DNA of 64,000 bases, from positions 385,996,865-386,060,864 of the forward strand of contig OY856186.1 of assembly GCA_963693315.1 (NCBI GenBank), in the 5' to 3' direction. This stretch comes from Diogma glabrata. Lineage: Eukaryota; Arthropoda; Insecta; Diptera; Cylindrotomidae. Position 1 is the first letter of the stretch. Each line of letters opens with the position of its first letter. Below, in pieces: positions 1 through 13,664 of the stretch. The translations under genes and the position numbers were made by a program. Under the pieces are notes generated by a model. The model was not told the origin of the DNA. It saw only the letters and a list, made by a program, of their open reading frames with translations, and searched no databases.

Positions 1-406
1 AGATGCATCATAGCACGCTTTGTATGCGGCGATTAACGCTAAAATGGCATTATGATACCAATTTATTTTTTCTGAAAAATACGATTATAATTGTAATAAA
101 GCATTAATATTTATTGTAAATAAATTAAAATTATTACCAGAGGCGTCTATAATGGCGTCGACATTTTTAGGCAGCAACTTTTCGTTTATTTGGCAGCCAG
201 TTTGTCGCATTTGTGACAAAATATTATCCTTTATTTTAATATATTCCATTTCATTATCTAAAACAATTATTTTAAAAATTTCTGTTAATAAAAGTATTAC
301 ATAAAATAAATTTTTTTAAATTACCTTTATTAAATATCGCAACAGAGTTTTCTTCTTGAAGAAAACAATTGTTTTGATCAACGGCAAATACCAAATATTC
401 CTCCAT
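1..406 (-). CDS. Myb/SANT-like (trihelix) DNA-binding protein, N-terminal exons, partial
   Basis: Seen: three exons on the minus strand that splice in one frame. They are 406-325 (ATG at 406-404), 257-138, and 71 to beyond the window edge. Both introns have GT...AG ends (324-258 and 137-72) and phases match at each junction. The product starts MEEYLVFAVDQNN and reaches WYHNAILALIAAYKACYD near the edge. A Trp followed by an I-L-A-L-I-x-x-Y-K pattern is typical of the first helix of Myb/SANT-like (MADF-related) domains in insect regulators. Inference: a sequence-specific nuclear DNA-binding protein. The rest of the domain lies outside the window, so the family call rests on one helix. No exon exceeds 120 bases, so simple ORF scans miss it. 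Confidence 0.6.
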
Positions 407-829
407 TTTATGTTCACGTTAATAAATTTGAATTTTTGTTTTGTCTCTAATGTTAACAATAGCTAACTACACTTTCGACTACTGTTTATAATTGTTATTA
501 TGCGTCTATAACAATAAATGCAGTGAACGCATAAAATGTTAAGTGGTGGCGATAACAACTAATACAGTGAACGACCAGTTGTCAAAAAAAGTTACATTTT
601 GTGACTTTTTGTCGTGCAATGAACGCACCCATTTTTAGTGTTGTTTTTGTTGTAAATATCGCTGATAAATTGGCACATTTGACTTCAAACGACCGAATTC
701 GTTCGTTTATATTTTGCATGTGGCACTGGCATATGGCTTTAAAGAATGGATGTGCTCGTAAAATTAATTATTATGATTTCGTTAAAACTATTCATAGAGA
801 ACAAAACTTTCATAATTTGATTGTATGAA
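407..829. other. Upstream region of the Myb/SANT-like gene; no gene supported
   Basis: AT-rich DNA just upstream of the minus-strand ATG. A short motif, CAGTGAACG, occurs near 521 and 561, and a variant, CAATGAACG, near 617. This may be a local repeat or a promoter element. An open stretch at 601-828 lacks recognisable domains and I do not call it a gene. Confidence 0.4.
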
Positions 830-1325
830 TTTTAAATATTAACAACAAATACTCCATACAGGACGAACATAGGACTGATAAATGTGGAGTAATTGATGCG
901 AAGTAAAATATTTTTACATCTATTGAGGCCGAGATTTTTTGACGCGCTCTTTGCCATGGCCATTATATTATCGTTCCAGAGTAAGTCATTGGAAATTGTG
1001 ACTCCAACAAACGAATGCTTTCACATTCGTCTATTTGGTCGTCACACATATTTATTGAAATATTGTTGGGAAACATGGTCTTTGATCTGGAGACAATCAA
1101 TAGTTGTGTTTTGGTGGAATTAAAATTGACCAAATTTTTGTCACCCCAATCGGCGACTTTTTTAAGTCCTCGTTTACATTTATGGCAGCGTCTCTCCGGG
1201 TGGGATATTTATTCGTTCATGCATTTTACCCTTTGAAGATAGGGGGACGAATGACTTGTGCAGTGTACTATCATCTGCAAAACTATTTATTGGGTTACTG
1301 GTGATTTGCAACAGTTCGTTGATAT
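830..1325 (-). pseudogene. Decayed Jockey/CR1-like LINE reverse transcriptase fragment
   Basis: Reading the minus strand from 1325 gives an RT core, NPINSFADDSTLH, with the catalytic F-A-D-D box. It is followed by the thumb region (WGDKNLVNFNSTKTQLL, then IDECESIRLL, then a degenerate end near 840). The pieces are in two or three frames, so indels have broken it. The FADDSTLH signature matches the better-preserved LINE at 6208-7540, so both probably belong to the same broad clade. Only the RT C-terminal half remains. Confidence 0.7.
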
Positions 1326-1720
1326 AATTTATATTTACATATATATATTTTTATGTTATAGATTTGTTGGTATGTTAGTAGAATAGTAGAAAAATAGTAA
1401 TAGAGCTATTTTTAATTTATGAATTGTTATAATTTTAAAAAAATTATTTATCATTACCTTCAAAAATGAAAAAAAACACGATGTGACGTCGATTTTTTTT
1501 TAGAAATCGTGTGGAATGATTTTATTATTTATTTTTTTGGTTAGATGGTGGCAAACAGGCCAAGGCCCAATTGCCCAGAAACATAAATTATTAAACAATT
1601 CAATACATAGATTCAAGGATTCATAGAGTACAATTCAATTAAAATTTAGATTTCAATTAATTTAATAAAATATATATAATAATAAAATAAAATATAATAT
1701 ATGTAATATAATATAAATAA
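1326..1720. other. AT-rich spacer with a dispersed repeat
   Basis: No gene. A block at about 1522-1580 (T-rich run, then GGCAAACAGGCCAAGGCCCA) resembles 36911-36975 in the second intron of the MADF gene. This indicates a dispersed repeat, possibly a LINE or SINE tail in antisense orientation (T-run first). Confidence 0.5.
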
Positions 1721-3863
<2,143 letters not shown>

Positions 3864-3868
3864 TATAT

Positions 3869-4467
<599 letters not shown>

Positions 4468-5437
4468 GGTATGCCAGTATACCTTATCCAGCAGCCCTGG
4501 AAACTGGCTAGGATTCGATGGCCCAATCACCCGTTAATCCGAAAGGTGAATCCGAAATTCAAAATGATTAAAGAAACGAATACTAGAAAGAAAATTGAAA
4601 CAAAACAAAACCGGAAAAATCAAATATCGACCCTTAGCTATCGTACCCGGACACGAGTAGGAAACTGGAATGTCAGAACTCTGATAGAAACATCGCGGTT
4701 AGCACAAGTTGAGAAAGTAATGAAAGAATATAACATCGAGATACTAGGACTCAGTGAAGTAAGATGGAAAAACAGCGGAGAGCTAACAACAAGCGAAGGA
4801 AATTACATGATGTTCTCTGGTAAATCCAACACACACGAACAAGGCGTAGCAATATTAACAACACCTAACGCAAAGAAAGCACTTCTCGAATGGAAACCAA
4901 TCAGTAGCAGAATAATAACAGCAAGATTCCAATCGAAAATTAGAAATACAACGATCATACAGTGCTATGCACCTACCGAAGAAGCTGATGATGCGACAAA
5001 AGATGAATTCTACGAACAGCTCCAAGCAACACTGGCTAGTGCACACCGAAATGACATCAAAATAATACAAGGGGATTTCAATGCCAAAATTGGAACCGAC
5101 AACACCGGAATGGAATCAGTCATGGGCAAACATGCACTAGAATCAACACGTAACAATAATGGAGAAAGACTCATCGATTGTTGTGTCACAAATCAACTAT
5201 TCATAGGAGGCAGCAAGTCCCCACACAAGAACATACATAAATACACTTGGACATCACCAAATGGAAGAACCAAGAATCAAATTGATCACGTACTGGTGAA
5301 TAAGAAGTTTCTATCCTCACTACAAGACGTCAGAGCAAAGCGAGGAGCAGACATACACAGCTGGTAATTGCAACATTCAAAATTAAGCCGCTGTAAAACA
5401 CAACAAGTCATGTCAGAGGAAATTTAACATCAACAGA

Positions 5438-6085
5438 TTGAGCGACAAAAATACAAATAACATCTTCAAAGAATCGCTCCAGCTCAATCTACCAAACAAC
5501 GAAACCACAAGCATTGATGAAAAATGGGAACAAGTTAAAGAAGCTTACGTCAAAACTGCTACAGATGTGCTTGGATACCAAGACAAATCACGGAAACCAT
5601 GGATTAGCGATGATACCTGGAAGAAAATTGAAGAGCGTCGTCAGCTCAAGTTGCAATTGTGTCACCAGAACACAAGCGAGATCCGCAGCAAATATGAAAG
5701 TACAGCAAAACAAGTTAAAAAGATGGCAAGAAATGATCGCAGAAGATATACAGAAAGCATTCTCAAGACTGCAGAAACAGCAGCAGCTAATAGAAATATG
5801 CGCACACTACACAAATGCGTGAGAAAGGTCACCAACAAATATACAAACACTCCACCAATAAAGGATGAATCTGGTCAAACCCTCACAACACATGAACAAC
5901 AGCTAAATAGATGGAAAGAATACTTCGAAGACAACTGCCACCAACATGAAAATAACTTGCAGTCTCCGGATGACAACTATAACGAAATTATCAGCACCCA
6001 TCCACCAACGGAACGGGAAGTTAGAGATGCCATACAGAAACTCAAGAATAACAAATCTGCTGGTACAGATAATATATCAGCAGAA
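5438..6085 (+). pseudogene. LINE linker and RT N-terminus, first half
   Basis: Continues the same LINE protein: KPWISDDTWKKIEERRQLK (a typical EN-RT linker), then RWKEYFED and REVRDAIQKLKNNKSAGTDNISAE, the RT fingers motif. The protein is cut after ISAE by a run of about 17 T at 6087-6103. That run is the poly(A) tail of the minus-strand LINE inserted here. The remainder resumes at 16098. Confidence 0.85.
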
Positions 6086-6207
6086 TTTTTTTTTTTTTTT
6101 TTTTATTGGAAGTTAGGCATGTTTAGTGTTAATATAATTAATTATACATTAACGTCTCTGAATATCCGAAGATACCATGCCAACTAGGGATTATAATCAA
6201 TTGAGAA

Positions 6208-7540
6208 TTAAGTTTCTTTTAGAAATTTATGAACGCCGACTTTGAACTTTTGCGGGTTAAAGTTATCAGGGAAAACCCACGAAGGTAATGAATTCCAGAG
6301 ATGGGAGACTCTGTTGAAAAAGTCGCGCTGGAAGGCTACAGTTCTACATCTAATTATTTGAACCGTAAAAGGATGGGCCGCTACCGATGCTCTGGTATGA
6401 CGCGATAGGTTTGCAGACTTAGGTAAAATCGATTTGATCTCTTCAGAAACCCGTTCATCCATGAAATATTTGTAGAAAATCGTCAAATCAGCAACATTTC
6501 TTCTATGCTGCAAGGAATCAAGGTCATTAGTAAGATTTGAGTTACCAATCAATTTAACTGCTCTCCGCTGTACAGAATCAAGACACTTCAAACTACATAA
6601 GTATGCTCCACCCCATATGTGAGAACAATATTCCATACAGGGACGTATAAAAGATTTGTATATTAAAAGAAGCTGTTCGCTACTGAAAAACTTACGACAT
6701 CGTCCCAAAAACCCCAATTTTCGAACAGCGCTTTTTGCTAGGGTAAAAATATGAGAATTCCATTTCATATTATTTTCAACCTCAACTCCTAGAAGTTTCA
6801 CGGACTCTTTCTCTATCAAAACGTTGGAATCAAACTTCAATGGAAAAGGGTTAGGTGTTGATAATCTTGAAAAATGGCAAACTTGTGTTTTGGACGTATT
6901 GAATTCAACACTGTTAGTAACACCCCAATCAAAGATAGTTTTAAGATCAACGTTTAATGAATCTATCAAATTTGATCTACAGTTATTAAGCGCTAAAGGC
7001 GAATACGATCTAGGTGCAACATGAGATGCATGAAGAGTGCTATCATCAGCAAAGCTATGGATAGGATTAATTGTTGAAACCAACAAGTCATTAATATAGA
7101 TAAGAAAAAGAGTTGGGGACAAAGCGGAACCTTGAGGAACGCCTGCATTAGTCGAAAATACATCCGATGAAATACCGTCAACATTGACTCGAAATTTTCG
7201 CTCAAAAATAAAGCTTTGTATCCAGGAAATTAGTGTCTCATCTAAACCATAACATCTCAACTTGCATATAAGATTTTTGTGCCAAACTTTGTCAAATGCT
7301 TTGGAAATATCAAGAGCAACACCGAAAGTCTCACCAAAGTTTTCAAGGGATCTGTTCCAAAGATGAGTAACAAACGAAAGTAAATCTCCTGTTGCTCTTC
7401 CTTTTCGGAAGCCGTATTGTCTTTCATTAAGTAATTTGGAAGACTCTAAGAAGCTCATTAAATTAAAATTTATATATTTCTCAAAAACTTTAGACACTAC
7501 TGACAAAATTGAAATGGGTCTGTAATTGGATGGGTCAGTT
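6208..7540 (-). pseudogene. Jockey/CR1-like LINE RT, catalytic and C-terminal part
   Basis: Motifs on the minus strand: YRPIS at the gypsy junction, RQYGFRKGRATGD, VALDISKAFDKVWH, NAGVPQGSALSPTLFLIYIND, then the catalytic SFADDSTLH. The thumb and C-terminal segments follow (KLLGVEVENNMKWNSH, YCSHIWGGAY, RVSHLWNSLPSWVFP). The frame is open to a stop at 6208, about 125 bases before the poly(A). The gene is broken only by the gypsy insertion. Without that insertion and one copy of the AGTT duplication the frame is continuous with 13665-15161. Confidence 0.88.
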
Positions 7541-8020
<480 letters not shown>

Positions 8021-8034
8021 TCCTCCCCCTCTGG
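8021..8034 (-). other. Polypurine tract
   Basis: On the minus strand the 3' LTR is preceded directly by AGAGGGGGAGGA, the expected primer for plus-strand DNA synthesis. Confidence 0.85.
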
Positions 8035-8143
8035 AGTGAACCTGGAGAATACATCATCTTAGATACAAGATGATGAATTGTCCAAGTGAACTACAGAAAA
8101 TAAATTTTAATTTAATTTTGCTTAAATTATTCAACTAATATGT

Positions 8144-11100
8144 TTAATCGTTATAACGAGCAGGCTTTTTTATAACGCGACCCGAACCAGAAGTAGTCGG
8201 AACAGAAGGTTCAGAAGCGATGACCGGATGTTCCGGTATTGTTATACTTTTGGGTCGTGTTTGTGGTCGGCGAGGTACAATTGGTGTGACAGATTCCTTT
8301 CCATAATACGGTCGCAAGTGAGATACATGAAAAGAGCCTAACTCATCTCCTTCCATTGTTTCTATTATATAAGATGTGTCCGACTTTTGGGATTTTATTT
8401 TATATGGACCATCATGACGAGGAATAAATTTGGCGGTTATACCTTTTTCTGCACTGCTTAAAAAGTTGGTCTTTAATAGCACCAAATCATGCTTGTGAAA
8501 AATAATATGACTTCTTTTCTTGTCAGCTTGTCTTTTTCTAATGTCTTGCTGATGTTCATAGGTATCCCGAACGTTTTCCATGACGTTATGCAATCTGAGC
8601 AAATGAGGGGTAATTTGTGGAATCAGATTCTCACTTTGTACTATAGCACGAAAATCATGTTGTATATCGGTAAGAGTTCGAAGTTCGCGACCAAACGTTA
8701 AATAGGCAGCTGTAAACCCTGTGGACGCGCATTTAGTAGAGTTCATCGCAAAGCGAATGGAAGCTAATGACTCTGGCCATTCCCTATGATTCTTTTGCAC
8801 TAAGATAGCTAATTGTGTTTTTAAATCTCGATTTTTTCTTTCTACTGGATTAGCTTCAGCATGATATAGTGGCGTGAGCTTTTGTTCAATCCCCAAGCAA
8901 TAAGTTAACTGTTGCATAATTGCTGAAATAAACTGACCTCCGTTATCGGAAATTATACGGCGAGGTAGCCCATACCTAAGAAAATATTCATTCAGCAATG
9001 TCAACGCACAATTTTCTGCAGTTGCTTGTTCGAGTGGATATAACTCAACCCATTTAGTTGCTGTATCCTCTACAATAAAAATCCATTTAAATAATTTATA
9101 TGATTCCACTAGCGGACCAAAGAGATCGATTGATATAATTTCAAATCTCTGTGCCATTATCGGAGTTTGCAATAATCCAGCCGGTTTCAGGTTTGACGCT
9201 TTATATTTTTGACATTGCTCACATGTTTGAACGTAGTCGATAACTTGCTTTCGCATTCCTACCCAATAAAATTTTTGACTTATTTTGTCAATTGTTCGGT
9301 CTACACCATAGTGACCTGCAGTTGGAGAGGTATGGTACTCTTTCAAGATCTCAGCTTGAGAGTTTTTTGGAACGACTATTTGAGCTTCCTCAGAGTCGCG
9401 GTCCGAAAAATAACGATAGAGTACTCCACCTTCCATTACATATCCTCTTCTAATATAAATGCTTAAGTCGCGATCGTTGTTTTCAAAAGATTCAATTATT
9501 TTCTTGACGTTCTCGTCTTCTAGTTGATTTTGACGCATTATTGCCGAACCTTTTGTAGGTATATCAAAATGTATCGAGCACATACCACATTCAGTTGTTT
9601 CAACACAAGGAGGTCTAGACAGCGTGTCAGCAACCACATTGCATTTCCCCGAAGTGTGAAAAATTTTTGGATTGTAAGCTTGTATGGACAAAGCCCATCG
9701 AGCTAATCGACCGACCGGAGAGGGCAAAGAAAACAACCACTTTAGAGCTTGATGGTCTGTTCCAACACTCACTTCTGCACCATCAAGATACCCTCTAAAT
9801 TTTTTAAAAGCCCAGACAACTGCCAAAGCTTCCCTTTCCGTAGTGCTGTAATTGCGTTCAGCGGGAGTTAGTAATCTGCTGGCATATTGAATTGGTTTTT
9901 CGTCTCCATTCTCTATTTGTAATAAGACGGCTCCGATGGCATAATTGCTAGCATCGGTACGAACAATATAAGGTTTGAATTCGTCGGCTTGAATCAAAAT
10001 AGGTGCAGTAACTAACAAATGCTTTAATTGTTGGAAGGCTTCTTGGTGCTCATCTTCCCATTTCCAAATTGTTTTCAATTTTGTAAGATTGCTTAATGGC
10101 TTAGAAATACCTGCAAAATGTGGTATAAATTTACGATACCATGAAGCTGTTTGTAAAAAGGTTTTTAGATGACGGACATTTTTAGGTTCAGGCATCTTAT
10201 AAATTGCATTGATCTTTTCTGGATTTGGAAGAATTCCGTCTTGCGTAATTAAGTGGCCTAAAAATTTTATTTCCGTACGCATGAAATTACATTTCTTTCT
10301 ATTAGCCTTTAAATTAAACTGTCTTAATCGTGTAAAAACTTGGGCCATATCCTGAACATGCTTTTCAAAAGACTCAGATATAACAAATATATCATCCAAG
10401 TAGGCGCGTATAACAATATTTGGTAATCCGGCCTGTACATGATTTATTAATCGCTGGAATGTAGCCGGAGCATTTCGCAACCCGAATGGCATTCTTTTGA
10501 ACAAAAACAACCCAAAAGGCGTGATGAAGGCCGTTTTTTCACGATCGGTCTCATTAACTGGGACCTGGTAGTAACCAGAACGTAAATCGATTGTTGACAT
10601 AAACAAAGAGTGTTTGGAAAGGTGAATTAAATCATCTATTTTTGGCATAGGATATGCATCAGGAACTGTTATAGCATTTAGTTGTCTATAGTCAACGCAT
10701 ACCCGAAAGGATCCATCTGGTTTTTGCACCAAAACAACTGGTGCTGACCACGGAGATTCGCATGGCTCTATTAATCCTTCCTTAAGTAGAGTTTCCACTT
10801 CAATGCGAAGAACCTCTTGTTTTCTTACGTTCATTGAGTAATAAGGCAAAGAAATAGGTGGGTGATCATTAGTATTTATATAATGTTTAATATACGGAGT
10901 TGGATCTCCCCCTATTTGAAAGATGTCGCTATTTGAATTTAAAAGATCATCAAATTCATTTCGTTCAGCTACAGATAACCTCGTACCTTCATCTGATCGA
11001 AGTACAACCGGAGTACGTTTAACACTAACATCCATAGTGTACAATTCTATAATTAAATCAGATATACTAAACATTTCAAAATAATCGGAATCCTTTTCTT

Positions 11101-11782
11101 CATAATCTAAATGTTCACAACCCCCATCAAATATTGTGCTATTTGAATCCAGAAGTTCATTTGGTAAGACAGTGTTATGTTCAAATTGCAAAAGACTAAA
11201 AGTGTCATCTCCCTGAAACTTCCATAAATTTTTCCCAAAATCTAAAATGATTTCAGCGTTTTTAATAAAATCTATCCCTAACAGTGTTTTATGATTCGTA
11301 CTATTTGGGAATATAATCAATGAAGTTGGGATCATTTTATCACGGAGAACAATATTGACAGCTGTTCTTAAAACGTTATGTTTATTTTCACTACCGTCGG
11401 CTAATTTTACAGCAATTTGATGTGACTCAAACAGGCAGTTATTTTGCTTTAGAACCGCATACAGAGATGGAGAAGCGATTGACATTTTTGCCGCCGTATC
11501 GACTATGGCTACACCTGTTACATCAAAGATTTGGATTTCCAAAATAGGACGTGTACCTCCTTCTGCACCAAGAGAATCTAAAGGACATGGGTCAACCTCT
11601 ATATCTAAGCTATCAAAACTAAGCTTACCATTCGGTTTATTCACAAAATTTTTCGGTGGAGACTGACTCGCACTAGACATAGTTGGTTTAGGTGTACATG
11701 TTGGGCAACAGCTACGGACAACTCCTATTCTACCACAACCATAACAATGAATTTGTGAAGTTGCTTGTGAATGATTATTTGC
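8144..11782 (-). CDS. Gypsy Pol polyprotein
   Basis: Continues in the same frame as gag, directly after the gag TAA at 11785-11783. The first ATG is at 11680. Order: a second Cys-rich knuckle (CYGCGRIGVVRSC) before that ATG, then protease with active-site DTAA in place of the usual DTGA, and RT (SPWSAPVVLVQKPDGSFRVC, LRSGYYQVP, catalytic YLDDIFV). RNase H (RTDASNYAIGAVL), an integrase HHCC zinc site (HYGVDRTI ... CEQCQKY) and the integrase catalytic D, D and E (IDLFGP, SDNGGQF, NPVERKNRDLK) follow. The tail is SFHVSHLRPYYG. No internal stop in about 1,200 codons. Expression of Pol needs readthrough, reinitiation or another bypass of the gag stop. Confidence 0.93.
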   Translation of the reverse strand, partial: ANNHSQATSQIHCYGCGRIGVVRSCCPTCTPKPTMSSASQSPPKNFVNKPNGKLSFDSLDIEVDPCPLDSLGAEGGTRPILEIQIFDVTGVAIVDTAAKMSIASPSLYAVLKQNNCLFESHQIAVKLADGSENKHNVLRTAVNIVLRDKMIPTSLIIFPNSTNHKTLLGIDFIKNAEIILDFGKNLWKFQGDDTFSLLQFEHNTVLPNELLDSNSTIFDGGCEHLDYEEKDSDYFEMFSISDLIIELYTMDVSVKRTPVVLRSDEGTRLSVAERNEFDDLLNSNSDIFQIGGDPTPYIKHYINTNDHPPISLPYYSMNVRKQEVLRIEVETLLKEGLIEPCESPWSAPVVLVQKPDGSFRVCVDYRQLNAITVPDAYPMPKIDDLIHLSKHSLFMSTIDLRSGYYQVPVNETDREKTAFITPFGLFLFKRMPFGLRNAPATFQRLINHVQAGLPNIVIRAYLDDIFVISESFEKHVQDMAQVFTRLRQFNLKANRKKCNFMRTEIKFLGHLITQDGILPNPEKINAIYKMPEPKNVRHLKTFLQTASWYRKFIPHFAGISKPLSNLTKLKTIWKWEDEHQEAFQQLKHLLVTAPILIQADEFKPYIVRTDASNYAIGAVLLQIENGDEKPIQYASRLLTPAERNYSTTEREALAVVWAFKKFRGYLDGAEVSVGTDHQALKWLFSLPSPVGRLARWALSIQAYNPKIFHTSGKCNVVADTLSRPPCVETTECGMCSIHFDIPTKGSAIMRQNQLEDENVKKIIESFENNDRDLSIYIRRGYVMEGGVLYRYFSDRDSEEAQIVVPKNSQAEILKEYHTSPTAGHYGVDRTIDKISQKFYWVGMRKQVIDYVQTCEQCQKYKASNLKPAGLLQTPIMAQRFEIISIDLFGPLVESYKLFKWIFIVEDTATKWVELYPLEQATAENCALTLLNEYFLRYGLPRRIISDNGGQFISAIMQQLTYCLGIEQKLTPLYHAEANPVERKNRDLKTQLAILVQKNHREWPESLASIRFAMNSTKCASTGFTAAYLTFGRELRTLTDIQHDFRAIVQSENLIPQITPHLLRLHNVMENVRDTYEHQQDIRKRQADKKRSHIIFHKHDLVLLKTNFLSSAEKGITAKFIPRHDGPYKIKSQKSDTSYIIETMEGDELGSFHVSHLRPYYGKESVTPIVPRRPQTRPKSITIPEHPVIASEPSVPTTSGSGRVIKKPARYND

Positions 11783-12547
11783 TTACCTGGGTGTAGTAGG
11801 GTTTGCTTCTGTCTTTGGTAACCGTTTGTCTTGATTTTTCCTTTCTTTTTTATAACATATTTCAATAGTGTGTCCTTTTGATTTGCAATAAACACAAAAA
11901 TCCGTTTTTTCTTTAGACATGTAGTTTCCAGTGGTTTTTTCTTCCGGTAATCGATTAACGATTTCACTAAAGATAAATTCTTCGTCTCTTGTTAATTCTA
12001 ACAATTCATTAAAGGAACTAAAACTTGATCTTCTAATTTTGTTACGAATTCTCAATGAAAGAAGTCCGAAAGTCATGTCCAATTGCACTTTCTCCGTTAA
12101 ATCCCCCTTAGGTAGTTCCGAAAATAGCGCTCTAATTCCTGCAATAAAGACATCGGTTCGTTGTTGTTCTCTCTGTCTGTGTGAAAATATTTCACAATAT
12201 ATATGGGAAGGGGATCTTGTCGCACCAAATGTTGTTTTCAACAGAGCTATGGCTTCTGCATAGCTCTTGATAGAACCTTTTACTCCGGTCCACCACTCGG
12301 ATGCGTAGCCTGTTAATAAAAGTGGTAAACCCTTTAACGCGTTTTCGTCCGAAACAAGAACACAATCTTTGTAAGTATTGTTGCTTACCTGTGTTCCACT
12401 AAACCTATGGGTACACCCGGAAAAATTCCCGTTTAAAGTTGGCGTTGTCGTAGCCTCTTGATTATTTTTGATTATACTTCCAATTAGCGTTTTAAGCTGT
12501 GCATCCGTCATTGATAGATTTGCCATCTCGCAGTTTCTTGTAATCAT
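11783..12547 (-). CDS. Gypsy Gag
   Basis: 254 residues from the ATG at 12547. The central region has capsid-like features (LPLLLTGYASEWWTG, FGATRSPSHIYCEIFSHRQR). The C-terminus carries a zinc knuckle CVYCKSKGHTIEIC (C-x2-C-x4-H-x4-C). The protein ends ANPTTPR at TAA. The stop is in frame with pol, and a further knuckle lies after it. The upstream 640 bases to the LTR are noncoding. Confidence 0.9.
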   Translation of the reverse strand: MITRNCEMANLSMTDAQLKTLIGSIIKNNQEATTTPTLNGNFSGCTHRFSGTQVSNNTYKDCVLVSDENALKGLPLLLTGYASEWWTGVKGSIKSYAEAIALLKTTFGATRSPSHIYCEIFSHRQREQQRTDVFIAGIRALFSELPKGDLTEKVQLDMTFGLLSLRIRNKIRRSSFSSFNELLELTRDEEFIFSEIVNRLPEEKTTGNYMSKEKTDFCVYCKSKGHTIEICYKKERKNQDKRLPKTEANPTTPR

Positions 12548-13165
12548 GAAATGGAAATAATTATGAGAATATAATTTTAATTACCTCTTCCTTTTAACGT
12601 TGACTTCGAGAAGATTTTAATTGGTTTAATAATTTTTCTTGCATCGAACGGACTTTATAATTTGTTTTGATGTGTTGCCTTTTCACACGATAGTATTCTT
12701 CGATATTATTGTACCTGGACTCGATAATAATTTGATGTTGTTCTTGTACAGACTCGATAATATGATATTGTTCTAGTACAGACTCGATAATATGATATTG
12801 TACTAGTACAGACTCAATAATATGATATTGTTCTAGAACAGACTCGATAATATGATATTGTTCTAGAACAGACTCGATAATTTGATTTAAATTTTCTAAC
12901 CACCTTTATTAAGACATTGAGAGTATTAATACTTTTGGTAAATTCTAATATCTTCACTAATCTATTTATAACACGAAAATAGTTCGTAAATGTTTTCACA
13001 TAAATTTTGTTTTGTCCACATTTAATAAGACTTTTATGTTAGCCTTCAATTAATTGATTATTTCAAATTTTAACAGAACTTGTATTTTTATAAAGCTTTA
13101 TACACCTGTTGATTAACTTTACATTTCAACTTATTATTTTTTTTTTTGTTTTTTTCTTTAGCTTT
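12548..13165 (-). other. Gypsy 5' untranslated region
   Basis: Between gag and the primer site; no coding frame. Contains the 30-bp tandem array at 12717-12890 and a T-rich stretch near 13136-13160. Confidence 0.8.
12717..12890. repeat. 30-bp tandem repeat in the gypsy 5' UTR
   Basis: About 5.5 copies of a 30-base unit beginning GACTCGATAATATGATATTG and ending TTCTAGTACA or TTCTAGAACA. The copies differ by one to three bases each. Confidence 0.9.
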
Positions 13166-13183
13166 CCACACGTTGGGACGCCA
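13166..13183 (-). other. Gypsy primer-binding site
   Basis: Minus strand TGGCGTCCCAACGTGTGG, four bases inside the 5' LTR. It starts with the TGG that pairs with tRNA CCA. It resembles the Lys-tRNA type of site (TGGCGCCCAACGTGGGG) with differences, so the tRNA is not assigned. Confidence 0.75.
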
Positions 13184-13187
13184 TTTT

Positions 13188-13664
<477 letters not shown>

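Noticed and set aside
601..828. 75-codon frame
   Set aside because: No domain, no splice or start context support, next to a LINE relic.
12717..12890. A Su(Hw)-type insulator
   Set aside because: Position is suggestive, but the repeat does not contain the known Su(Hw) site; kept only as a finding.
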